A DNA stretch of 13,971 nt from JAGOVB01 sp964481175 (GTDB lineage: Bacteria > Patescibacteriota > Minisyncoccia > Phycocordibacterales > PALSA-1337): contig CAYZSZ010000013.1 of NCBI GenBank assembly GCA_964481175.1, forward strand, positions 1-13,971. The letters are read 5' to 3'. The position numbers and the translations under genes are program-made. Below, piece by piece: positions 6,152-11,534 of this stretch (position 1 is the stretch's first letter; every line of letters starts with the position of its first letter). Under the pieces are notes generated by a model. It searched no databases and had not been told where the DNA came from. It saw only the letters and a list, made by a program, of their open reading frames with translations.

Positions 6152-7020
6152 TATGAGAGTTTGTTAAATATTTTTAATTTTTCTTCGACAACCGCCTGCA
6201 TTGCATCTCGAGCAGGTTTCAAATATTTGTATGGTGAAATTTCGTTTGGATTTTCAGCGAGGGCTTTGGTGAGACCATTTTTATATCCGACTCGGAGCTC
6301 GGTGTTTACGTGCACCACCGCGACGCCGTTGTCGATTGCAGCGGTGATGTCTTCTTTTGAATTACCTGATGCACCGTGGAGCACGAGTGGTACATTTGTC
6401 GCAGCAGAGATCGCTGCCACTGTTTTGATACTAAGGGCGGGGTCTGAGCCACCTTTGAGCATACCGTGGATATTTCCAACTGCAGGAGCGAGCATGTCTA
6501 CTCCGGTAGCATCGAGAAACTTTTTTGCGTCTTCTGGTGTAGTGAGGAACTCTTCTGAGATTTTTACACCCTCTGGAATACCTTCTAGTACCTTTGAAGA
6601 TTTTCCGATAAAGCCGAGCTCAGCCTCGAGGATCATACCTGGATTGTTTTGCTGCATGTAGTCTCGGCACTTTTTGGTCTCCTCTACATTTTTATCAAAA
6701 GGAAGCTCAGTTCCGTCGAAAATAGCTGCATCGTACTTTGCATCGACGACTTCTTTTACCTTTTCAAAAGAATAGGTGTGATCTGCATTTAAAAATACTG
6801 GTTGACCAGTACTCTCTCTATATGTATGTACGATAGCAGCGAGCTCTTTTACTCCGATAAACTCTCGCTCACCCTCTGATGCACCGATGATTACTGGTAC
6901 ATTTAGCTTTTTTGCTGCGCCGACGACCGCCCAGAACCCTTCTATGTTTGAAATATTAAAATGTCCTACTGCGATTTTCTTCTCTCTAGCCTCCTGTATA
7001 TATTCTCGTAAGGTTTTCAT
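6151..7020 (-). CDS. Class II fructose-bisphosphate aldolase family protein
   Basis: Zinc-dependent aldolase of 289 aa that would split fructose 1,6-bisphosphate (or tagatose 1,6-bisphosphate) to DHAP and glyceraldehyde 3-phosphate. Visible family residues are Asp80-His81 (NADHTYS; proton donor and zinc ligand), the EAELG motif at 132-136, zinc ligand His185 (GNIHG), zinc ligand His215 (LVLHGASG) and the phosphate-binding GGSDP and HVNTELR segments. Length fits the FbaA/GatY/KbaY group; sequence alone does not separate fructose from tagatose specificity. Central glycolysis is the more likely role in a small genome. It heads an operon with the dehydrogenase and diverges from a PfkB kinase across a 14-bp gap. 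An extended -10 ends 6 nt before its ATG. Confidence 0.93.
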   Translation of the reverse strand: MKTLREYIQEAREKKIAVGHFNISNIEGFWAVVGAAKKLNVPVIIGASEGEREFIGVKELAAIVHTYRESTGQPVFLNADHTYSFEKVKEVVDAKYDAAIFDGTELPFDKNVEETKKCRDYMQQNNPGMILEAELGFIGKSSKVLEGIPEGVKISEEFLTTPEDAKKFLDATGVDMLAPAVGNIHGMLKGGSDPALSIKTVAAISAATNVPLVLHGASGNSKEDITAAIDNGVAVVHVNTELRVGYKNGLTKALAENPNEISPYKYLKPARDAMQAVVEEKLKIFNKLS

Positions 7021-7028
7021 GCTAGAAT
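7020..7028 (+). promoter_or_regulatory. Extended -10 promoter of the PfkB kinase gene, leaderless
   Basis: TGCTAGAAT (7020-7028) is an extended -10 followed by TATAGC and the ATG at 7035. The T of the TG motif is the complement of the first base of the divergent aldolase start codon. It overlaps the opposite promoter by two bases. Confidence 0.6.
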
Positions 7029-7035
7029 TATAGCA
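7027..7035 (-). promoter_or_regulatory. Extended -10 promoter of the aldolase operon, leaderless
   Basis: On the minus strand TGCTATAAT (7035-7027) is a perfect extended -10, followed by TCTAGC and the ATG at 7020. The TG motif overlaps the start codon of the divergent kinase. No convincing -35 is seen. Confidence 0.7.
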
Positions 7036-8036
7036 TGTTTATTTTTGACAAACCCCTAGATTTTTTAGCAATCGGTGATATCACCACGGATGCATTTATA
7101 AAATTAAAAGAAGCTCACATCCACTGCGACGTCGATACAAATGCATGCGAAATCAGCATGAAGTTTGCCGACAAGATCCCATACGAAGATGTATTTATCG
7201 TAAAAGGTGTCGGAAACAGCCCAAACGCTGCAGTTTCTGCTTCACGACTCGGCCTATCTTCTGGTCTCATCGCAAATATCGGGAGTGATCAAAATGGTGC
7301 TGAGTGTCTCGCCGAACTCAAGAAAAATAAAGTAAATACTCAATACATCACAAAACATTCTGGAAAGCAGACCAACTATCACTACGTACTTTGGTACGGT
7401 GCTGAGCGCACTATTTTGGTAAAACACCAAGAGTATCAGTATTTATTACCTACAATCAAAGCTCCAAAATGGATCTACCTAAGCTCGCTTGGCAGCAATA
7501 CAGAAAACTACCACCATGCACTTGTCGCTTGGCTCAAAGACCATCCGGACACAAGACTCGCATTTCAACCTGGAACATTTCAGATGAAGCTTGGTATCGA
7601 TCGTCTTCGTGAACTATACAAAAGAACTGAAGTTTACATCGTAAACGTCGAAGAAGCGCAAAAGATTCTTGGCACTACTGAGTCAGATAAAAAAGTTTTA
7701 TTAAAAAAGATTGCTGAGCTAGGACCAAAAATAGTTTGTATCACCGACGGACCAAAAGGCTCATATATGTACGATGGGATCAACTCATATTTCATGCCAA
7801 ACTACCCTGATCAAAAAGAACCATTTGAGCGAACTGGTTGCGGTGATGCATTTGCTTCTACATTTGTCTCAGCACTCATACTCGGCAAAACTCCACTCGA
7901 AGCACTCGAATGGGCACCGATAAACCCAATGTCAGTAGTACAGTACGTCGGTGCGCAACACGGTCTCCTCACTCGCCACGAGCTCGAAGAATTTTTGAAA
8001 CGAAAACCAGAGAACTATAAACCGGTATTGCTCTAA
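7035..8036 (+). CDS. PfkB/ribokinase-family carbohydrate kinase
   Basis: ATP-dependent kinase of the ribokinase (PfkB) superfamily, 333 aa, cytoplasmic. The N-terminal substrate motif is FLAIGDITTDAF (10-21). The glycine-rich region is VKGVGNSPNAAVSASRLGL (57-74). The C-terminal signature RTGCGDAFAS contains the catalytic base Asp271 and the anion hole; the usual DTGAGD is slightly changed (Thr-Gly-Cys-Gly-Asp). The ATP-site segment ITDGPKGSYMYD is present. The substrate cannot be read from sequence: a fructose-6-phosphate, tagatose-6-phosphate, nucleoside or other sugar kinase are all possible. Sharing one palindromic start region with a class II aldolase suggests it could supply the aldolase substrate. 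Its stop codon directly abuts the tgt stop. Confidence 0.88.
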   Translation: MFIFDKPLDFLAIGDITTDAFIKLKEAHIHCDVDTNACEISMKFADKIPYEDVFIVKGVGNSPNAAVSASRLGLSSGLIANIGSDQNGAECLAELKKNKVNTQYITKHSGKQTNYHYVLWYGAERTILVKHQEYQYLLPTIKAPKWIYLSSLGSNTENYHHALVAWLKDHPDTRLAFQPGTFQMKLGIDRLRELYKRTEVYIVNVEEAQKILGTTESDKKVLLKKIAELGPKIVCITDGPKGSYMYDGINSYFMPNYPDQKEPFERTGCGDAFASTFVSALILGKTPLEALEWAPINPMSVVQYVGAQHGLLTRHELEEFLKRKPENYKPVLL

Positions 8037-9173
8037 CTAATCCTTATAATTCTTAAGAAACTCAGCCTTAAACTCCTCATATCGATCCTCCAGCATCGCC
8101 TTTCGTATATCTGCCACGAGCCCGACGATAAACCGAATATTGTGTAGTGATGCGAGGGTGAGTCCAAGCATTTCTTTTGCACGGAATAGATGTGCGACGT
8201 ATGCGACTGGATAGCCTTCGATCATCAAATCAAAGTTTTCTCGATACTGTTTATTTAAAATATTTACCTTTCCATTTTTCGTAAAGATATTTCCATGTCG
8301 TCCGATACGGGTTGGGATAACGCAATCAAAGGTATCGATCCCCTGCTCTACACCCAAAAATATATCGAGCGGTTCTCCGATGCCTAAAAGATGTCGTGGT
8401 TTATTTTCTGGTAATTCATCAGTCACCCAGCCGACCGCAGTACCTATATCTTCTTTATCAAATGATCCGCCTATTCCAAATCCAGCAAAATCCATAGCAG
8501 CCAAAGTTCGCGCACTCTCTCGTCGTAGATCTTCGAAACGTCCTCCCTGCACAACTGCAAAAAGCGCCTGACCTTTTTTATTATTTGCATTGTGATATTT
8601 TACACAGCGCTCTGCCCAACGATGTGTACGATCCATCGCTTCTCGCTGATACTGATATGACGCAGAGGGAGATGTACATTCATCGAATGCAAAAAATATA
8701 TCTGCGCCCAGTGCATGCTGTATCTCCATACTTTTTTCTGGGGTAAAGCGATGGAGCGATCCGTCGAGGATAGATTTGAAAGTCACTCCTTCCTCATCGA
8801 TGTTTGCCAACGGTTTTTTATCGGTCTTTTTTTCTGGTCCAGCTATTTTTGATATACCTTTACCATATGCCACTCCAAGAGAAAACACTTGGAATCCACC
8901 GGAGTCAGTGAGCGTCGGTCCATGCCAGTTCATAAACTTGCCAAAGCCACCCGCCTTGTCGACAAGTCCTGGTCCTGGTTGCAAATAGAGGTGATACGTG
9001 TTCGCGAGGACAGCTTGAGTGCCGATTTCTTTTAACATTTCTGGAGTGATCCCTTTTACTGTCGCTTTTGTGCCAACCACAGTAAAAGCCGGAGTCTGTA
9101 TATCTCCGTGCGATGTGTGAATGGTGCCAACGCGTGCTTTATTCCCCACTTTTTTGTGTACCGTAAAGTCCAT
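8037..9173 (-). CDS. tgt: tRNA-guanine transglycosylase lacking the zinc cysteines
   Basis: Tgt exchanges guanine 34 of GUN-anticodon tRNAs for a queuosine precursor (preQ1 in bacteria). The 378-aa product has the TIM-barrel signatures VLANTYHLYLQPG, Asp90 in TDSGGFQVFSLG, FAFDECTSP, FAVVQGG, GIGGSF and LLGIGEPLDI, and the nucleophile Asp283 in FDCVIPTRIGRHGNIF. Compared with Zymomonas Tgt, the region after VNILNKQY is about 8 residues shorter and has no CxCxxC; only the fourth zinc ligand, His344 (LHNI), remains. The frame is intact on both sides, so this is not a frameshift. ATG 9173 was chosen because homology begins there and a -10-like box precedes it; the frame open further up overlaps the divergent gene. 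It could be zinc-independent, altered in base specificity or weakly active. Confidence 0.92.
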   Translation of the reverse strand: MDFTVHKKVGNKARVGTIHTSHGDIQTPAFTVVGTKATVKGITPEMLKEIGTQAVLANTYHLYLQPGPGLVDKAGGFGKFMNWHGPTLTDSGGFQVFSLGVAYGKGISKIAGPEKKTDKKPLANIDEEGVTFKSILDGSLHRFTPEKSMEIQHALGADIFFAFDECTSPSASYQYQREAMDRTHRWAERCVKYHNANNKKGQALFAVVQGGRFEDLRRESARTLAAMDFAGFGIGGSFDKEDIGTAVGWVTDELPENKPRHLLGIGEPLDIFLGVEQGIDTFDCVIPTRIGRHGNIFTKNGKVNILNKQYRENFDLMIEGYPVAYVAHLFRAKEMLGLTLASLHNIRFIVGLVADIRKAMLEDRYEEFKAEFLKNYKD

Positions 9174-9176
9174 GGA

Positions 9177-9185
9177 TGATATACT
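9177..9185 (+). promoter_or_regulatory. Extended -10 promoter of the LOG-family gene, leaderless
   Basis: TGATATACT (9177-9185) has the TGn extension and TATACT hexamer. AACACAC (7 nt) separates it from the ATG at 9193. It overlaps the opposite-strand tgt promoter within the 19 bp between the two start codons. Confidence 0.6.
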
Positions 9186-9189
9186 AACA
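9181..9189 (-). promoter_or_regulatory. Putative extended -10 of tgt, near-leaderless
   Basis: On the minus strand TGTTAGTAT (9189-9181) fits an extended -10 with a 4/6 hexamer, 7 nt before the tgt ATG at 9173. A TATATC alternative ends only 4 nt before the ATG. This is the weaker half of a divergent pair. Confidence 0.4.
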
Positions 9190-9192
9190 CAC

Positions 9193-9861
9193 ATGGATGA
9201 AAGACAAATAAAACTAGACGAAGTCCAAAGCCTCGCTCGGATCTTCCAAGAATTTAAAAATGGATTTGATTTTCTTAAAAAATACCCAAAAACCGTCAGC
9301 ATTTTCGGTTCTGCACGATTTTCTCAAGAAGATCCTCATTGCAAAGATGCAGAACAACTCGCAAAACGTATTGTAACTGAATTAGGGTATGCGGTGATGA
9401 CTGGTGGTGGTCCTGGGATCATGCTTGCAGCAAATAAAGGAGCCCATGATGCCGGTGGACTATCACTCGGTGTAACCATCCGACTTCCAAAAGAGCAAAA
9501 AACAAATACATACGTTATAGAGGATTTCGAATGTACATTTTTCTTTACCCGACGAACACTTTTGAACTTTGCTGCAGAAGCATATGTAGCTTTCCCGGGC
9601 GGTTACGGAACTCTCGATGAATTATTTGAACGCATCACCCTTATCCAAAACAAGAAAATACCTCGAGTACCTATCATCCTCGTTGGAACAGACTTTTGGA
9701 ATCCCCTCGTCGACTACATCAAAAAAGTCGTATACGAACAACATGATGCGATCACAAAAGAAGACCTCGAAATATTTACGGTAACCGACAACTTAGACGA
9801 AGTAATCGATATAATAAAGAAGGCACCGGTTTCGCGATGGTGGCGTCACATTGAGCAGTAG
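9193..9861 (+). CDS. LOG-family Rossmann-fold protein (nucleotide phosphoribohydrolase-like)
   Basis: LOG (lysine decarboxylase-like, TIGR00730-type) proteins hydrolyse nucleoside 5'-monophosphates to base and ribose 5-phosphate; plant and some bacterial members release cytokinins this way. The 222-aa product has the strand TVSIFGSARF (34-43), GGGPGIM (71-77) and the diagnostic PGGYGTLDE (135-143) with its catalytic Glu, plus TRR (119-121), the likely Arg partner. A short helical extension (MDERQIKLDEVQSLARIFQEF) precedes the fold. ATG 9193 was chosen because the -10 sits 7 nt upstream; the earlier ATG at 9121 would overlap tgt. Its last 86 nt overlap trhO tail to tail. The physiological substrate is not known. 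Confidence 0.88.
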   Translation: MDERQIKLDEVQSLARIFQEFKNGFDFLKKYPKTVSIFGSARFSQEDPHCKDAEQLAKRIVTELGYAVMTGGGPGIMLAANKGAHDAGGLSLGVTIRLPKEQKTNTYVIEDFECTFFFTRRTLLNFAAEAYVAFPGGYGTLDELFERITLIQNKKIPRVPIILVGTDFWNPLVDYIKKVVYEQHDAITKEDLEIFTVTDNLDEVIDIIKKAPVSRWWRHIEQ

Positions 9862-10708
9862 CACAACGAGTCTTTCGATCTCCTTTATCACAATTTGCAC
9901 AGACCAAAAAATGTCTGTTGCACTTTACATTTGAACAGTTGGTATAAGTCTCAGTTGGGCTTTTACAAAAGAAACACTTTCCGATGATTTCGCGATTGTC
10001 AGAAAAAGATATAACCTTTCGATTGTCGAATGTGTAGAGCGCGCCAGCAAACTCTTTGTTGTCTTTGAATTTCTGAAGATAGGTACCGATACCTCCATCA
10101 AGCTGGTACACATCTTTGAAACCACTCTTTTTTAGAAAGCCAGACGCCTTTTCACAGCGCACTCCAAAAGTACAGACAGTGAGAACTGTCTTGTCCTTCA
10201 TCGGCTCAAGCTCGCTTATATTTTCTTTTAGATCTCGGAAGTTCTTTAGTGATGGCAGTACAGATCCTTTGAATCGCCCTACTTCGAACTCATAGTCATT
10301 TCTCATGTCGACAATGACAAAATCCTTGCCTTGGTCGTACCACTGCTTTAACTCTTCTGGTTTGAGATGTGTACCAGTTGTCTCATTTGGATCGATATCA
10401 TCATGTGCACCGAGGCCTAAAGTCACTATTTCTTTTCTGACTTTTATAGAGAGTTTCGGAAAATCATGCCCAGTACCTGGAGAACGCTTGATAAATACAT
10501 CAGTAAAACGAGGGTCTTTTCGAAGATCTTTTATGTATTCTTCGATGCTTTCTGTGGTGCCCTCATAGGTTCCGTTGATCCCCTCATGTGCGATGATGGT
10601 GCGACCACGCATACCGAGACGCTCACAAACTGCACGCTGACTTTGCATCAGTGCTTTTGGGTCTTCGATATGAATGTATTTGTAGAAGATGATTACTTCG
10701 TGATTCAT
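9776..10708 (-). CDS. trhO: tRNA uridine(34) hydroxylase, rhodanese family
   Basis: TrhO (formerly YceA, UPF0176) hydroxylates wobble uridine 34 of certain tRNAs. The 310-aa protein has an N-terminal acylphosphatase-like domain (about 1-95, with IIAHEGINGTYEG), a rhodanese domain (about 125-215, VIVDMRNDYEFEVGRFKG and the active-site loop around Cys179) and a Cys-rich tail (Cys 245, 248, 258, 263, 270, 273, 282, 287), probably a zinc-binding module. The active-site loop is CTFGVRC where the family usually has CTGGIRC, so a Gly is replaced by Phe. The last 28 or so residues are encoded opposite the LOG gene. The ATG overlaps the DUF456 stop (TAATG), yet TATAGT also ends 6 nt before it, so it may be both coupled and independently transcribed. 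Confidence 0.9.
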   Translation of the reverse strand: MNHEVIIFYKYIHIEDPKALMQSQRAVCERLGMRGRTIIAHEGINGTYEGTTESIEEYIKDLRKDPRFTDVFIKRSPGTGHDFPKLSIKVRKEIVTLGLGAHDDIDPNETTGTHLKPEELKQWYDQGKDFVIVDMRNDYEFEVGRFKGSVLPSLKNFRDLKENISELEPMKDKTVLTVCTFGVRCEKASGFLKKSGFKDVYQLDGGIGTYLQKFKDNKEFAGALYTFDNRKVISFSDNREIIGKCFFCKSPTETYTNCSNVKCNRHFLVCANCDKGDRKTRCATAQCDATIAKPVPSLLYRLLRLSCRLP

Positions 10709-11118
10709 TATGACACTATATATACTATAAATAGTACTATAAACACAAGTGTTGCAATGATATTTGTAAGCGTTCCCATGAGTGCCCCGATCACCCCAGC
10801 AAGCGCAGCTTTGAACGCCTTGTCTGCATGATGACGATTTGAATAATACTCAGAGATAAAAATACCAAGGAAAAAGCCGATGACGGTACCGATAACTGGA
10901 GTAATGATGGTTCCGATGATCAACCCAACAGTCCCCCAAACAAGTGACTTCCACTTTGCTCCGCCTATCTTTGCCCCGACTACACCAGAAAAGAAATCAA
11001 CAAGCACAGAAATGAGCACGACCGCCCCAAGTACATAAAAGTTATCGACTGTTACGCTATTAAACTTATCAAAGAAACCATAAATAACTGCAAGCACTAA
11101 TAAAAATATAAGTATCAT
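10708..11118 (-). CDS. DUF456-like membrane protein
   Basis: A 136-aa hydrophobic protein with about four to five membrane segments: residues 1-16, 27-49, two glycine-rich helices between about 58 and 90, and 101-136. The short loop GAKIGGAKWKS and the Gly-rich helices (VGLIIGTIITPVIGTVIGFFLG) resemble DUF456 proteins, whose function is unknown. It is somewhat shorter than is usual for the family. It is the first gene of a two-gene unit with trhO, with which it shares a TAATG overlap. TGCTAAAAT ends 6 nt before the ATG, again indicating a leaderless mRNA. The family call rests on pattern memory, so it is moderate. Confidence 0.75.
   Translation of the reverse strand: MILIFLLVLAVIYGFFDKFNSVTVDNFYVLGAVVLISVLVDFFSGVVGAKIGGAKWKSLVWGTVGLIIGTIITPVIGTVIGFFLGIFISEYYSNRHHADKAFKAALAGVIGALMGTLTNIIATLVFIVLFIVYIVS
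10715..10720 (-). promoter_or_regulatory. Possible internal leaderless promoter of trhO
   Basis: On the minus strand TATAGT (10720-10715) ends six bases (GTCATA) before the trhO ATG. A TTTATA at 10743-10738 with a 17-bp spacer is a partial -35. The area is AT-rich with three TATAGT copies, so a chance match is possible. Confidence 0.4.
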
Positions 11119-11124
11119 TTCGCT

Positions 11125-11133
11125 ATTTTAGCA
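11125..11133 (-). promoter_or_regulatory. Extended -10 promoter of the DUF456-trhO unit, leaderless
   Basis: On the minus strand TGCTAAAAT (11133-11125) is an extended -10. AGCGAA then precedes the ATG at 11118. It begins two bases after the T-tract of the upstream terminator. Confidence 0.6.
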
Positions 11134-11135
11134 CG

Positions 11136-11163
11136 AAAAAACCCACCTGGTGGTGGGCTTTTT
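11136..11163 (-). terminator. Rho-independent terminator after the RRM gene
   Basis: On the minus strand a GC stem CCCACC/GGTGGG with a 4-nt loop (ACCA) is followed by six T. An A-tract on the 5' side of the stem can extend pairing. It lies about 10 nt after the RRM gene stop. It is the only clear intrinsic terminator in the window. Confidence 0.85.
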
Positions 11164-11172
11164 CGTAGAGTA

Positions 11173-11442
11173 TTAGTCTCGCTTCTCTCGAGGCTCCATA
11201 GGTCGAGCTTCGTTCACTGTAAGGTTTCGTCCTTCTAGTGGCTTACCGTGGAACATGTCAATCGCTTTAGCTGCAGCATCGTCTGATGCCATAGTTACGA
11301 ATCCAAATCCCTTTGAACGGTTAGTCATACGATCCATGATGATCATAGCTTCTTCAACTGCTCCAGCCTGCTCGAAATGAGCTTTGAGGCCTTCGTTAGT
11401 TGTTGAATAAGGAATTCCCCCTACATATAGCTTCTTTGCCAT
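11173..11442 (-). CDS. Single-RRM RNA-binding protein
   Basis: An 89-aa protein that is essentially one RNA recognition motif, similar in size to the small RNA-binding proteins of cyanobacteria and other bacteria. RNP2 is KLYVGGIPY (residues 4-12) and RNP1 is KGFGFVTM (44-51), both with the aromatic residues that stack on RNA. A short basic tail (RPMEPREKRD) follows. RNA target and role are unknown; such proteins are often linked to cold response or mRNA handling. Unlike the other transcription-unit starts it has a canonical promoter and a leader of about 57 nt with a possible hairpin, suggesting post-transcriptional control. No strong Shine-Dalgarno is seen, and the codon before the ATG is TAA. 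A terminator follows. Confidence 0.93.
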   Translation of the reverse strand: MAKKLYVGGIPYSTTNEGLKAHFEQAGAVEEAMIIMDRMTNRSKGFGFVTMASDDAAAKAIDMFHGKPLEGRNLTVNEARPMEPREKRD

Positions 11443-11475
11443 TTATTTTACAATCTCGTCATTAACAATTAAACG

Positions 11476-11496
11476 GTAAGCGAACGAGCTACTTAC
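11476..11496 (-). promoter_or_regulatory. Possible hairpin in the 5' leader of the RRM gene
   Basis: On the minus strand GTAAGT (11496-11491) can pair with GCTTAC (11481-11476), five Watson-Crick pairs plus one G-U, with a 9-nt loop. It lies about 3 nt into the predicted transcript, 34 nt before the ATG. Stability is modest and function is inferred. Confidence 0.3.
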
Positions 11497-11505
11497 GTGA
11501 AAAGC

Positions 11506-11534
11506 AGTATAGCTTGCTTAGTTGGCAGTGTCAA
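11506..11534 (-). promoter_or_regulatory. Sigma-70-type promoter of the RRM gene (TTGACA, 17 bp, TATACT)
   Basis: On the minus strand TTGACA (11534-11529) is a perfect -35 and TATACT (11511-11506) a 5/6 -10, with exactly 17 bp between. The -35 lies in the last codons of the surface-protein gene (Val-Asp-Thr) and its stop is in the spacer. The predicted start near 11499 gives a leader of about 57 nt. Confidence 0.8.

Noticed and set aside
8160..8290. Frameshift as the cause of the missing Tgt zinc site
   Set aside because: The frame is continuous with good Tgt similarity on both sides, so a frameshift would need two compensating errors.
9121..9192. Earlier ATG for the LOG gene
   Set aside because: Would overlap tgt by 53 bp and add 24 residues without family similarity; the -10 box sits just before ATG 9193.
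9174..9302. N-terminal extension of tgt (421 aa)
   Set aside because: It is antisense to the LOG gene, shows no Tgt similarity and passes through the divergent promoter.
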